DNA of 64,000 nucleotides from Gammaproteobacteria bacterium (GCA_021773835.1 JAJFJQ010000073.1:558001-622000); one strand, 5' to 3'; positions 46,325-56,165 are shown, numbered from the stretch's first letter. Numbers and translations are program-made. Notes: a model not told the origin generated them from the letters alone.

Positions 46325-47875
46325 CTAGACGATACGGCTCTGCTTATCGCCCCAATATCGATCGCGCAACAAACGCTTATATAGTTTACCGGTGGGTAGC
46401 CGAGGTAACTCGTCTTCAAAATCGACCGAACGTGGACATTTTTGCCGTGACAGATTGGCGTGGCAGTATGCGATGAGTTCTGCCTCCAGCGCATCGCCGG
46501 TCTTAAATTCCGGCATCGCCTCGATTACCGCCTTAACCTCTTCCCCCAGATCTTCGTTTGGCACACCGAACACCGCCGCATCGGCGACTTTCGGATGTGA
46601 GATCAAGAGATCCTCGCATTCCTGCGGGTAGATGTTCACGCCGCCGGAAATGATCATATAGGTCTTACGGTCGGTGAGGTACAAAAAACCATCGTCATCG
46701 ACATAGCCGACGTCGCCAACCGTCGTCATGGCCCCGTCGGGCGAACAAGCCTGTGCGGTGCGAGCGGGATCGTTGTAATACTCAAATGGGGTCGCCGTTT
46801 CAAACCAAAGCGTACCAGCGGTGCCGTTTGGACACGGGTTCATGTCGTCGTCCATGACATGAACCTCACCGAGCAGCACTTTCCCAACCGAACCCGGATG
46901 TGCGAGCCATTCGGCGGAATTACACGCAGCGAAGCCTAAGCCTTCAGTTGCACCATAGTACTCATAGATGATTGGCCCCCACCAATCAATCATTTGATGC
47001 TTGATTTGTGGCGGGCATGGCGCAGCGGCATGGATGCCGATTTCCAGAGAGGACAAGTCGTAGCGGTTGCGCACGTCCTCCGGCAGTTTTAGCAAACGGC
47101 TGAACATCGTTGGTACGAGTTGGCTATGCGTTATCTGATGATTCTCGATGAGCGCCAGATATTGCTCTGGGTCGAAACGTTCCATGATGACGCAAGTGCC
47201 ACCCATGCGGATCGTAAGGTTAGTCGCCGCCTGGGGCGCAGAATGGTAGAGCGGCGCTGGCGAGAGATAAACCATCCCTTCCCGGTATTGCCATATCCCG
47301 TTGAGGAAATTAAAGATCGGCAAGTTTTCATCCGGCGGCACGTCCGCCAACGGACGCAGGATCCCCTTTGGCCGGCCGGTCGTGCCCGACGAATACAACA
47401 TCGCGGTGCCGAGCCGTTCGCGCGCAATTGGTGTGGTGGGATATTTTGCTATCGCTTGCGCGTAGTCCAGTGCGCTATTGCCATTGTCTCCGCCGTCGAC
47501 GATTAAATGTAGTGTTACGTTCGGGCATTGCTTAAGGGCTTCGAGCACGACCTCACGCCGCGCCGCCGAGCTTATGAGAACCTGCGATTCGCTGTCGTTA
47601 ACAATGAATGCCATCTCATCGGCGGTAAGGTATGAATTGATGCAGGTGTAGTACAAACCGGCACGTTCGCCGGCTGCACAGGCCTCAAGATAACAGGCAT
47701 TGTTCTCCATGAAGATCGCATAGTGGTCGAGTGGTTTGAGTCCATGGTCTGCCAACAAATGGGCTAGCTGATTGGCATGGGCTTCAAACTCGGCATAAGT
47801 GATCACTTCGCCGGATTCCGCCATGATCAGACACGGCTTTTCGGGGTGGGTAATAAGATGCTTGCCTGCGTACAT
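46325..47875 (-). CDS. AMP-binding acyl-CoA synthetase
   Basis: A 516-residue adenylate-forming ligase that activates a carboxylic acid with ATP and couples it to CoA. It has the P-loop MLYSSGTTGRPKGI near residue 173, YEYYGATEGLGF near 303, and GDVGYVDDDGFLYLTDRKTYMIISGG. The C-terminal lysine is in PRLPTGKLYKRLLRD. It resembles FadD13/long- or medium-chain ligases, though the acid is unknown. It starts 37 bases after the SDR gene. Confidence 0.9.
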   Translation of the reverse strand: MYAGKHLITHPEKPCLIMAESGEVITYAEFEAHANQLAHLLADHGLKPLDHYAIFMENNACYLEACAAGERAGLYYTCINSYLTADEMAFIVNDSESQVLISSAARREVVLEALKQCPNVTLHLIVDGGDNGNSALDYAQAIAKYPTTPIARERLGTAMLYSSGTTGRPKGILRPLADVPPDENLPIFNFLNGIWQYREGMVYLSPAPLYHSAPQAATNLTIRMGGTCVIMERFDPEQYLALIENHQITHSQLVPTMFSRLLKLPEDVRNRYDLSSLEIGIHAAAPCPPQIKHQMIDWWGPIIYEYYGATEGLGFAACNSAEWLAHPGSVGKVLLGEVHVMDDDMNPCPNGTAGTLWFETATPFEYYNDPARTAQACSPDGAMTTVGDVGYVDDDGFLYLTDRKTYMIISGGVNIYPQECEDLLISHPKVADAAVFGVPNEDLGEEVKAVIEAMPEFKTGDALEAELIAYCHANLSRQKCPRSVDFEDELPRLPTGKLYKRLLRDRYWGDKQSRIV

Positions 47876-47912
47876 GTGTCTTGCGTCTACTTCGAATGGT
47901 CGCGGGCTTCGG

Positions 47913-48581
47913 TTACGACAGTCCTACAACAGGCACCAAGGCGCCGTGTATTGCGCGAGCGGAATCGGATCCAAGAAAACAGATCACACTTGCTAAATCG
48001 TCGGGAGCAACCCATTTCGAGTGATCCGCATCCGGCATATCCGCTCGATTCGTTGGGGTGTCGATGATGCTCGGCAATACGGCATTCACGTTGATTCCAT
48101 GCGGCCGCACTTCCTTAGATAGGCTCTCAGTTAAACGCATCACAGCGCTTTTAGCCACGCAATAGGCGCCCATGTTGCCCTGCCCTTCGCGCGCCGACAT
48201 GGCGCCGACATTAACTATCGCGCCGCTGTTGGCCAGCAACATCTTTGGCACCACCGCAGCGCACATATTTCGCGCCGTGGTAACGTTCATGTCGAACATC
48301 GCCTCCCACTCAGAGTCTTGGGTCTCGTACACCGCCGGGCCCATGGCGAAGCCGCCGGCCACATTAAACAGGCCGTCAACAGTATTAATCGCACCAATCG
48401 CTGCCGCGACCGCGTCCGCGTCCGCGAGATCAATAACGATCTGCTGGACACCATCGTGCTCTCGCGTAAACAAGCGATCTAGTGCGATTACTGACGCACC
48501 TGCTTTTATTGCCGATCCGACCACTGCCTGACCTAACGCGCCGTTTGCACCGGTAACAATTACCGTCTTTCCATCCAACAT
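47913..48581 (-). CDS. Short-chain dehydrogenase/reductase
   Basis: A 222-residue classical SDR with VTGANGALGQAVV near residue 9, FNVAGGFAMG, and the catalytic Tyr and Lys in MGAYCVAKSAVM. Ser is in VNVGAMSAREG, and the proline region is NAVLPSIIDTPTNR. The ATG is preferred over a GTG four codons earlier because CGGAACC lies closer to it. It is in a run with the acyl-CoA ligase and the two-domain VOC gene. Substrate unknown. Confidence 0.85.
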   Translation of the reverse strand: MLDGKTVIVTGANGALGQAVVGSAIKAGASVIALDRLFTREHDGVQQIVIDLADADAVAAAIGAINTVDGLFNVAGGFAMGPAVYETQDSEWEAMFDMNVTTARNMCAAVVPKMLLANSGAIVNVGAMSAREGQGNMGAYCVAKSAVMRLTESLSKEVRPHGINVNAVLPSIIDTPTNRADMPDADHSKWVAPDDLASVICFLGSDSARAIHGALVPVVGLS

Positions 48582-48659
48582 GGTTCCGTTCACCCACAGG
48601 TCTGATTTCGTTTCGTAGCGAAGTGTATGCCGTGATACCCGAGCGAAGCAAAACCGGTG

Positions 48660-49667
48660 TTAGGTTCCGTCTCGATCCCGATCCGATTCTACGGTTGAAG
48701 TTGACTCGATCACGCGGACCGCATACCCGTCCGGATCGTGCACCGTGATCGCCCTGGCGTTTGACACGGGATCCAATGCTTCGGTGCGCGCTAGCGAAGA
48801 TCTAGTGGCGATCAAACTGGCCACAACCGCGTTAGCGTCGCCGGCAATAAAACTAACGCCCTCAAAGCCCGTAGTAGGCGCAACTCGATATTGGAATTCG
48901 CTAAGCTCCGTTCCCCAAATATGCTGCAGTTCTAGAACCGTGTATGGTCGCTGCCACAGCCATTCACGATTTCTCACATCATCGACATCAGCATACGGCG
49001 GTCGCTCCTCGGTGCAGGCGAGAAAGTACAAAGTAAAGCGATGCGCCTCGATTACCTGGCGCGATAGCAGTTGCATACCCAAGCCTCGGATGTAGAAGTC
49101 CAGGCTCTTTTCAGGATCCTTTACCCGTAACGTGATCTGACCAAATGTCGCCACGCAGCCAAGCCTATAGTTCGCTAGCGGCAAGCTTGGCTGGTGATTG
49201 TCGGCAAAACGATGCTGTAACAGTTCGATCGTGTACCCATCGGGATCACTGAGGTGACACAAATAGCCAACATCGTGAAACTGCTTTGGCTCACTCACTA
49301 TCGTGTCAACTTCGATTAAATTTTGGCGCGCCAGATCGACATCGGCAAGTGTGATCCCAATCTTCCAATAGCCGACTTTTTCTGTACCGTGAGATGCATT
49401 GTCTATCGTTGGCTGATCCGCTCGATAGATCAGTTCCAACAGCGTTGTAGTTTGATGGCCCCGATCCCAATGGTTAATTTCCGGGTCGACGTCTGGGTGA
49501 GCAAATCCGAGGAAGTAGTGTTGAATGCGCGTCGCATCAACGGTGCTGTTCGCGTGCCCATGTAAGCTCAGGCCAAGCTTTTCTTGGTAGAACGCTAGGC
49601 TAGCTTCCGGATCGGAGATTCGTAACGTGTGATACGCGACCCGGAGTGGATTGACGGACTTATCCAA
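48660..49667 (-). CDS. Two-domain VOC protein (glyoxalase I-like)
   Basis: A 335-residue protein with two glyoxalase-like halves. The first has VAYHTLRISDPEASLAFYQEKLGL, LGFAHPD, LLELIYR and a closing LSDPDGYTIELLQ. The second has ITLRVKDPEKSLDFYIRGLGM, YTVLELQHIWGTE and HDPDGYAVRVIES. The closing acidic residue of the first half is kept and that of the second is changed (RVIES). A tandem layout resembles two-domain glyoxalase I. The start is TTG with a weak ribosome site. Substrate unknown. Confidence 0.75.
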   Translation of the reverse strand: MDKSVNPLRVAYHTLRISDPEASLAFYQEKLGLSLHGHANSTVDATRIQHYFLGFAHPDVDPEINHWDRGHQTTTLLELIYRADQPTIDNASHGTEKVGYWKIGITLADVDLARQNLIEVDTIVSEPKQFHDVGYLCHLSDPDGYTIELLQHRFADNHQPSLPLANYRLGCVATFGQITLRVKDPEKSLDFYIRGLGMQLLSRQVIEAHRFTLYFLACTEERPPYADVDDVRNREWLWQRPYTVLELQHIWGTELSEFQYRVAPTTGFEGVSFIAGDANAVVASLIATRSSLARTEALDPVSNARAITVHDPDGYAVRVIESTSTVESDRDRDGT

Positions 49668-49839
49668 GCTGCTCGATGACAGATAGCGTTAGCGCAAGCT
49701 GTTCGCGCCTGAGTAAATGAAAATATTGAGTAGCCGCGCTTCGCATTGCCCTACCCGGTCGTTTGCGCCGGACAACATCCCGGGCATAGCGCGGGGAAGA
49801 TTTCGCGGCCCCTACAACCCCGGGCGCACTATTTGGATT

Positions 49840-50028
49840 CTATGCCGCCGCGTCGTCGCCGTTAGGCAATGAAAGGTCCTGTTCTGCCTCGTCGCCGGTC
49901 GTGATACCGTCCGGCTCTGTTTCGGCGGCGGCGCTGAGTTCTGCTTTACGTAGCCGCTTTTCTTCTTTTTTCTGCTTCTTCGCCAGATCTCGCTGGCGTT
50001 TTGCAAACGCATAATTGGGTTTAGCCAT
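49840..50028 (-). CDS. Small conserved lysine-rich protein
   Basis: A 62-residue basic-to-acidic protein starting MAKPNYAFAKRQRDLAKKQK, with an acidic tail. This N-terminal pattern is shared by short proteobacterial proteins of unknown function. The upstream extension of 26 codons has no such likeness. Confidence 0.65.
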   Translation of the reverse strand: MAKPNYAFAKRQRDLAKKQKKEEKRLRKAELSAAAETEPDGITTGDEAEQDLSLPNGDDAAA

Positions 50029-50219
50029 AGGGCATTTCGTCCATTTAATCGATGATTGAGTGCGACAGGTTACGGCATTTTGCAAAACCCTGCCCTCTAA
50101 CTTCATCGCGACCGGCAGCGGTGCGGCTTTTTCACCCTAGCCTCGCCCCAGTCAGAGCCGTTTTCTACGGGTGCAATAATTGCTACTCTGCGCTATCCAA
50201 TCCATTGCAGATCAGCACA

Positions 50220-51920
50220 ATGCACTACGACCTTATTATCAAGAATGGTTACGTTATCGACGGCTCGGGTGGCCCACGCATTCCCGCCGATGTCGGTATT
50301 ATCGGCGATAAAATCGCGACCCTAGGGCGTATCAACGCGCCGGCCACGGAGACCATCGACGCCGAGGGTCATGTCGTAACCCCGGGGTTTGTCGACGGCC
50401 ACACCCACATGGATGCACAAATTTTCTGGGATCCGATCGGCTCATCATCGTGCTACCACGGCGTGACAACCGTCATGATGGGGAACTGTGGATTTACCTT
50501 GGCGCCGTGCGCTGAGCGCGACGCCGACTTCGTCTTTCGCAATCTCGAGCGCGCCGAAGACTTGTCGCGAGATGCAATGCTCACCGGAATCAATTGGCGT
50601 TGGGAAACCTTTCCAGAATATCTAGATACTATCGATGCGTTGCCGAAAGGGATCAATTACGGTGGCTATATCGGGCACTCGGCGCTGCGTACCTATGTCA
50701 TGGGTGAGCGCGCGTTTACCGAACAAGCGACTGACGATGAACTCAAGCGCATGCGGCACGAGGTACAAGAGGCGGTGCGGGCAGGTGCGATTGGGTTTTC
50801 AACTTCACGCACGAAAAACCACATCACTGCCGACGATCGCCCAGTCGCAAGTCGCATCGCCGATTGGGATGAAGTACGCGCATTAGTCAATGGAATGGGC
50901 GAACTTGGCGCCGGGATCTTTGAGTTGGCCGGCGAAGAGCCGGGGCGCAGTCCACAGCGCCAACGCGAATATTTTGATCGCTTAAAAGGCCTTGCGGTTG
51001 AATCTGGCCGGCCGTTGACCTTTGGCATGCCAAGCATCCGCATCGCACCGGAAATTTGGGCCCCATACTACGAATTGGCCAATGAAACAGCCGAAGCCGG
51101 CGGCCGGATGTTCGTCCAATCACATTCGCGCTCAATCTCCACCCTGTTATCTTTCAAATCGCATACGCCTTATGACGAATGGGAGTTTTGGTCTGAGATC
51201 CGCGCCAAGCCGCTAGACGAGCAAAAACGATTAATGTCCGATCCAGCCGTCAAGAGGCGCATGGTGGAGGTCGCGACCCAGCCCTATAGCGGTCCCCGCG
51301 TAGTGGGTGCCGAAGCGCGCCCGCCGGAATGGGACTGGCTGTACCTGTTCGACGGTATCGGTGATGAAACTGTGATGACTGAGGTCGCGGAGAAACGCGG
51401 CGTGCATCCCGCTGAAGCCATGATCGATATCGCGCTCGAGCGCGATTTCGATGTCTTCTTTCGTCAACCACTGGCGAATGAGAATCAAGACCACGTTCTC
51501 ACCATGATGCGACATCCGCGTAGCGTGGTGACCTTCTCAGATTCCGGTGCACACGTCGCGCAGATCATGGATTCGTCGTTGCAAACGCACTTGCTGAGCC
51601 ATTGGGTGCGAGACAAACAAGCCTTTAGCCTTGAAGAGGCCGTTCGCCTAATTACTTATGACACGGCAACCGCTTGGGGCCTGCACGACCGAGGGTTAAT
51701 TCGCGAAGGGCTCAATGCAGACCTTGTCGTATTTGACCCGGAGACGATCGGGCAAAACATGCCCGAACTACTGCACGATTTACCGGCCGGCGCACCTCGC
51801 TTGAAGCAAACTGCAATCGGTATCAAAAATACGGTCGTTAACGGGCGCGTGTTGTTACAGGAAAACGAGCCCACTGGAAATCTGCCTGGCCGACTCGTGC
51901 GCGGCCCGCTTGCACAATAG
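50220..51920 (+). CDS. N-acyl-D-amino-acid deacylase-like amidohydrolase
   Basis: A 566-residue metallo-dependent hydrolase. It begins MHYDLIIKNGYVIDGSG, with the metal motif GFVDGHTHMDAQ near residue 60. YHGVTTVMMGNCGFTLAPC carries the Cys typical of D-aminoacylases. FSTSRTKNH and the late TFSDSGAHVAQ contain further ligands. The family cleaves N-acyl-D-amino acids or related amides. The upstream 56 codons of open frame lack homology. A ribosome site is weak. Confidence 0.85.
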   Translation: MHYDLIIKNGYVIDGSGGPRIPADVGIIGDKIATLGRINAPATETIDAEGHVVTPGFVDGHTHMDAQIFWDPIGSSSCYHGVTTVMMGNCGFTLAPCAERDADFVFRNLERAEDLSRDAMLTGINWRWETFPEYLDTIDALPKGINYGGYIGHSALRTYVMGERAFTEQATDDELKRMRHEVQEAVRAGAIGFSTSRTKNHITADDRPVASRIADWDEVRALVNGMGELGAGIFELAGEEPGRSPQRQREYFDRLKGLAVESGRPLTFGMPSIRIAPEIWAPYYELANETAEAGGRMFVQSHSRSISTLLSFKSHTPYDEWEFWSEIRAKPLDEQKRLMSDPAVKRRMVEVATQPYSGPRVVGAEARPPEWDWLYLFDGIGDETVMTEVAEKRGVHPAEAMIDIALERDFDVFFRQPLANENQDHVLTMMRHPRSVVTFSDSGAHVAQIMDSSLQTHLLSHWVRDKQAFSLEEAVRLITYDTATAWGLHDRGLIREGLNADLVVFDPETIGQNMPELLHDLPAGAPRLKQTAIGIKNTVVNGRVLLQENEPTGNLPGRLVRGPLAQ

Positions 51921-52000
51921 AAGGCAAGCGCAAGGATCTCACAGCGCGCAGTGCGTGCTAAGAAATCGAGAACTTGTCTGACATGGTCGGACGTAGGCGA

Positions 52001-52723
52001 TCACACCAGTAAACAGCCGCCATCGACGGCTAAGTTGATCCCGGTTACATAACCGTTTTGCATTAAAAATAAGACGGCGTGCGCGATCTCGTCCGGGCGA
52101 CCAATACGTTTCATCGGCAGCTGGGCGGCCGCGTCCGCCAATATGGCGTCGCGTTGTTCTCCAAACAATTCATCAAACAACGGCGTGTCGATATAACCTG
52201 GGGTGATCGAATTTACCCGAACGGGTGCGAGATCCAATGCCAGGGCTCGCGCAAAGGCATCGATGGCCCCACACGATGCCGAGGTGACAGCCGCCCCTGG
52301 TAAAGGCCGGCGACCGGCGGTGCCCGACATGAACGTAATCGAGCCGCCAGCGCTCATTTTCATCGCCGCGTACTTAGCCGCATAGACCGCGCCCCAGAAA
52401 CGTGTCTCAAGCGCTGGGCGCAAATCGTCACTGCTCGGTTCCAGGTGCGTATCGAGCACAATGGCGCCTGCGGTAATGAACAAGTGATCCAGCGACGGCA
52501 GGCTCTCAATTAACGCTCGAGTGCCGTTCTCGTCGAATGCATCTACCGCCACAGCTGTTGCACTGCTGCCAAGCGCGGTCCGTGCAGCACCGAGGCGTGT
52601 TTCGGAACGTCCGGTGATCGTTACTGTCGCGCCCTCGGCCGATGCTGCTTGTGCCGTAGCTAATCCAATACCAGAGCTCCCGCCCAAGACCAGTACGCTC
52701 GTGTCTTTCAGTGTATTTGGCAT
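52001..52723 (-). CDS. SDR family protein without the YxxxK catalytic motif
   Basis: A 240-residue protein with a good NAD(P)-binding loop LGGSSGIGLATA near residues 13-24. It ends in the family pattern TPGYIDTPLFDE, RPDEIAHAVLFLMQNGYVTGINLAVDGG. Ser133 is kept (FMSGTAGRR), but the catalytic Tyr and Lys positions read Thr147 and Cys151 in AAVTSASCGAID. It may bind nucleotide without normal SDR catalysis, or use another chemistry. Related sequences with the GTAGRR signature also lack YxxxK. Confidence 0.82.
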   Translation of the reverse strand: MPNTLKDTSVLVLGGSSGIGLATAQAASAEGATVTITGRSETRLGAARTALGSSATAVAVDAFDENGTRALIESLPSLDHLFITAGAIVLDTHLEPSSDDLRPALETRFWGAVYAAKYAAMKMSAGGSITFMSGTAGRRPLPGAAVTSASCGAIDAFARALALDLAPVRVNSITPGYIDTPLFDELFGEQRDAILADAAAQLPMKRIGRPDEIAHAVLFLMQNGYVTGINLAVDGGCLLV

Positions 52724-52838
52724 TGTTCCCCCGCCGCCACTCGTAGGCGGAATTTTAGTTGACGGTGGATTCTAGCCCATGTCGTGGCGCAAGGGTTTGG
52801 GGTTTAACCTTAAGTCGTCGGGCTACGATCGAAAAAAG

Positions 52839-53261
52839 TTAATCCCAACCGGCTAAATCGTAGCCGCGATCTTGTAAGCAACGCGTAACAAACGTTCTAT
52901 AGGTTGAATTACCGGGGGAATCACCAAGCAGACTGTAGAGCAATGAACCCGTTGCACCAGACGCCGCACCGATTGCCGCGCCGCGGCCCGCGTGCCCAGC
53001 AATAGCCCCGCCGACGGCGCCGCTCGCCGCGCCCACGCCGGCCCCGCGCACTGTGCGTTTTGCGGTTTGATTGGCCTTACTACTGACCGTACTCGCACCG
53101 GCATTCTTGGCCAGGCGACCGCACTCGGCAATGTCGGCCTCGGCTTGCGCAGCACCCACTGCCTGGGAATGGGTGTTCGGATAAATTACGGGTTTGTTCG
53201 CCGCGCACCCAACGAGATGTAGTGACGTGGCGAGAATACATAAACGGAACCAGTTGATCAT
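52839..53261 (-). CDS. Glycine-zipper outer membrane lipoprotein
   Basis: A 140-residue predicted lipoprotein. A signal peptide leads to the lipobox LVGC (Cys19). Then a helical region follows and an Ala/Gly-rich stretch GVGAASGAVGGAIAGHAGRG near residues 75-95, a glycine zipper that may cross a membrane. It ends with FVTRCLQDRGYDLAGWD. GGGAGCG precedes the ATG. Exact function unknown. Confidence 0.82.
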   Translation of the reverse strand: MINWFRLCILATSLHLVGCAANKPVIYPNTHSQAVGAAQAEADIAECGRLAKNAGASTVSSKANQTAKRTVRGAGVGAASGAVGGAIAGHAGRGAAIGAASGATGSLLYSLLGDSPGNSTYRTFVTRCLQDRGYDLAGWD

Positions 53262-53470
53262 AACGCTCCCTTTCGACTTATCGCGGTCATTCGCAGTAAT
53301 TACAAAGATTGCTATGTTCTATCACACGGTGCAATCAAGCTCCGGAACGACATGCATATTGTCGCAGGCGATAATGAACCGGGGATGAATATCAATGAGT
53401 CTGGCCGAACAGTAACGCTTACTAGCAATCTGCATCGTGCATCACCGCAATGCCGATATATTTGTATCGA

Positions 53471-53926
53471 TCACGAAGCACCAGAATATTTCGTCAACAA
53501 CTGATCCAGCTTATTCGCAAACTCATTGCGATCGCCTTTGCTTAATGCTGCCGGCCCCCCGGTTTCGATCCCGCTACCACGCAAGGTATCCATGAAATCG
53601 CGCATGTTGAGGCGATCTCGGATATTGTCGTCGGTGTAAAGTTCCCCACGGGGACTCAACGCGTAGCCACCCTTCTCCACTACTTCGGCAGCCAGCGGTA
53701 TATCGGCGGTCACGACCAAATCGCCAGCATCGATTCGGTTTACGATCTCGTTGTCAGCGACATCGAATCCCGAACTTACGCGGAGGAATTTAATAAACGG
53801 TGACTGGGGAATCCGCAGGGTTTGATTTGCGACCAAGGTCAACTGGATTTCGGTACGCTGTGCCGCTCGGAACAAGATCTCCTTGATCACGACCGGGCAA
53901 GCGTCGGCATCGACCCATATGTTCAT
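53471..53926 (-). CDS. YaiI/YqxD family (DUF188) protein
   Basis: A 151-residue PIN-like protein of the DUF188 family. It starts with the hallmark [20 protein letters not shown] and contains [17 protein letters not shown] and a tail with [17 protein letters not shown]. The fold suggests a nuclease, and the biochemical role is not established. It is the last gene before the aromatic cluster. Confidence 0.9.
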   Translation of the reverse strand: MNIWVDADACPVVIKEILFRAAQRTEIQLTLVANQTLRIPQSPFIKFLRVSSGFDVADNEIVNRIDAGDLVVTADIPLAAEVVEKGGYALSPRGELYTDDNIRDRLNMRDFMDTLRGSGIETGGPAALSKGDRNEFANKLDQLLTKYSGAS

Positions 53927-53987
53927 TATGTTCTACCCCGCTAGCGGCCACGGCACGAACCGTAGTTCTTGCGAACCACAACCCGCT

Positions 53988-54575
53988 TCAGGCGTAGTGC
54001 TCAGGTGGGATAGGCACCATCGGGCCATTGGGGCGGGTTAATAACTGTTCCACCGGGGTACCATTTTTAAGCCGTTCAATAAAATCTTCCGGATCAAACG
54101 CCACGCCAATAGGGTTTGAGGCATAGGCGTCACTGCGCATATAGGTATTGCCTTCCTCGGCACTGGCAAAACAATCGGCTTGGAACTCGAGTCGATTGCC
54201 GTCGGGATCGCGATAATAAAACGAGACCGTCACGCCATGGTGTACCGGCCAATATGGCGTTATGCCCTGTTCCTTTAACTCACTGTAGGTATCTAGAAGA
54301 TCGCCAAGGCTCGCGTAGGTATAGGCCACATGATCAACTCCTGGCATTAACTGTCCAGCACCATCATCGTCAACTGCCGGGGTTTGTTCGTCGGGATTCA
54401 CTTGCGCCAGATTGATAAAAGCGAACCGATGATGCTCTTCATCGTAGGTGAGAAAGGCAAGTAACTCGTTTTGATATTGCACCTTCGCTTGGAATACTTT
54501 TTCGTACCACTCGACCATTTCTGCGAAACGTCGTGTTCGATAAACGACATGCGCGAATTTCCTTGGTTGTGCCAT
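53988..54575 (-). CDS. VOC family protein, possibly ring-cleaving extradiol type
   Basis: A 195-residue protein with one VOC module. It has FAHVVYRTRRFAEMVEWYEKVFQ at the start, GVDHVAYTYASLGDLLDTYSELKEQGI near residue 79 and DPDGNRLEFQADCF near 128. The His, His and Glu are placed as in type I extradiol dioxygenases. It is the last gene of the reverse-strand aromatic run and abuts the OsmC gene with no spacing. Substrate unproven. Confidence 0.75.
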   Translation of the reverse strand: MAQPRKFAHVVYRTRRFAEMVEWYEKVFQAKVQYQNELLAFLTYDEEHHRFAFINLAQVNPDEQTPAVDDDGAGQLMPGVDHVAYTYASLGDLLDTYSELKEQGITPYWPVHHGVTVSFYYRDPDGNRLEFQADCFASAEEGNTYMRSDAYASNPIGVAFDPEDFIERLKNGTPVEQLLTRPNGPMVPIPPEHYA

Positions 54576-55097
54576 CTATATTGCCTCGCTGGTTGCTACT
54601 GCACTGGTCACAACAATGTGCGGAGCTTGCTTTATCGTCTGCAAGACGACGCAATAACGCTCAGTCAATTCGATGAGTTTATCGAGCGATGCCTGTGGTG
54701 CATCCGTATCAAGCGTGAACGCTAATCGGATATCCCTCAACCCTACCGGCGCGTCCTTTGTAACCGCCAAGGTTCCACTAAAATCAAGATCGCCTTCGGC
54801 GGTCACTTTGGCATCACGCAGCGGGATCTCCAGGGCCGTCGACACGGCCCTCAGGGTTACCCCGGCGCACGCAACCAATGCCTCTAGTAACATATCTCCG
54901 GAACAAAGCTGCGTACCATCGCCACCGCTTGCCGGATGCAAACCGGCCTCCGCGATCGCGCGCCCCGTTGCAACGTTGCACACAACGCCTTCACCGAGTT
55001 GACCGCTAGCGCGCAAGGTCACGACTCCAGCTGTGGGATCTTCGCGATACCGCTCTTTCAGTGGTGCTTGTAGTTCCCGAAGTTGTTCTGCCTTCAT
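54576..55097 (-). CDS. OsmC family peroxide reductase-like protein
   Basis: A 173-residue OsmC-fold protein. The two reactive cysteines are in LVACAGVTLRA near residue 77 and ERYCVVLQTI near 148, in the classical OsmC/Ohr spacing. It may reduce organic or lipid peroxides made during oxygenation of aromatics. Stop and next start are adjacent. It belongs to the run that includes the intradiol dioxygenase. Confidence 0.85.
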   Translation of the reverse strand: MKAEQLRELQAPLKERYREDPTAGVVTLRASGQLGEGVVCNVATGRAIAEAGLHPASGGDGTQLCSGDMLLEALVACAGVTLRAVSTALEIPLRDAKVTAEGDLDFSGTLAVTKDAPVGLRDIRLAFTLDTDAPQASLDKLIELTERYCVVLQTIKQAPHIVVTSAVATSEAI

Positions 55098-55154
55098 GCC
55101 GACCTCATGGTTTCGTCTACGACAAGCTCCGATTCTGTTTTTGCGATACCTACG

Positions 55155-56021
55155 CTATGCCGGCATCAATCCAAAATCGTAGTGAACTTTAGAGAACGGC
55201 ACCGGCAGATCATATTCGGTCGCAAGGTTTTTATCTGTAGATGGCTCAAACTTGGCCACGAGATCGGCCTTTGTCGCGAATACCGCGTCGGAATCTAGGT
55301 ACTGATCCCCGTCGACAAAAATATGGGTTGTGAGCGTTTCGTACCCGGGCGCGGCGACCATGAAGTGGAGGTGTGCTGGTCGATAGGCGTGACGTCCGGC
55401 GGCGGATAACAATTTTCCGACTGGCCCGTCGGTCGGTACCGGATAGGAGGTTGGCTTTTCGGATACGAAACTAAATTCGCCGTTGTCTTTCGCCTTGATC
55501 TTCGCACGCAAATTCCATTCCGGCGCATCTGGATCCTGCACATCGTAGAGCTGATTGTTTGCGGTCTGCCAAACGTCGAGAGTCGCGCCCTTAAGCGGTT
55601 TACCCTCTGCGTCGGATACCGTGCCGGTAACCAGAACTTTCTCACCACCAATGTCACGTTTGATGATGTTGCTGCCTGATTCGACTTCCGGGGCGCCATC
55701 GACATAGAAGGGGCCGAGCACCGTCGATTCCGTACCTTTGCCGCCTTTCGGATGATTGATTGCGTCGACGACCATCGATAGTCCTAATGTGTCGGACAGT
55801 AAAATAAACTCTTGGCGTTTATCGTCGCACTTCTTGCCAGTCTCGGTAAGAAATTGTATGCCTTCAATCCACTCGGCTTCGGTTAGCTCAACTTCTTTCG
55901 CAAACGCGTGCAAATGCTTGATCAGTGCACTAAAGATCTCAGCATGGCGCGGGCTAACGGCGTTCTTCGTATAGGCCTCGACAGCAACGTCAGTTAGGTT
56001 ATCCAAGGTAAAATCTTTCAT
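55155..56021 (-). CDS. Intradiol ring-cleavage dioxygenase (hydroxyquinol/catechol 1,2-type)
   Basis: A 288-residue Fe(III) enzyme opening an aromatic ring between two hydroxyls. Ligand positions fit Tyr159 (QLYDVQD), Tyr193 (TSYPVPTDGP), His217 and His219 (RPAHLHF); the spacing of Tyr193 to the histidines, 24 and 26, equals that in catechol 1,2-dioxygenase. The N-terminal helical dimer domain is present and LGPFYVDGAP lies near residue 102. Maleylacetate reductase nearby favours hydroxyquinol, giving maleylacetate. GGAGT precedes the ATG. Confidence 0.88.
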   Translation of the reverse strand: MKDFTLDNLTDVAVEAYTKNAVSPRHAEIFSALIKHLHAFAKEVELTEAEWIEGIQFLTETGKKCDDKRQEFILLSDTLGLSMVVDAINHPKGGKGTESTVLGPFYVDGAPEVESGSNIIKRDIGGEKVLVTGTVSDAEGKPLKGATLDVWQTANNQLYDVQDPDAPEWNLRAKIKAKDNGEFSFVSEKPTSYPVPTDGPVGKLLSAAGRHAYRPAHLHFMVAAPGYETLTTHIFVDGDQYLDSDAVFATKADLVAKFEPSTDKNLATEYDLPVPFSKVHYDFGLMPA

Positions 56022-56165
56022 CGAGTACTCCTAGGCTTCATATCTAGTACGGGCAGGCACATCCAATGGTCACTGCGATTGGTGGGACCGACACTATGCT
56101 TCGATCAAGAAAATATCAAGGTTGCTGAGCGTGGAATCGCGCTGGTTTGTCCCCTACCGGCCGGC

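Noticed and set aside
50052-50219. Longer N-terminus for the D-aminoacylase-like gene
   Set aside because: The extra 56 residues lack family likeness, while MHYDLIIKNG is the normal start.
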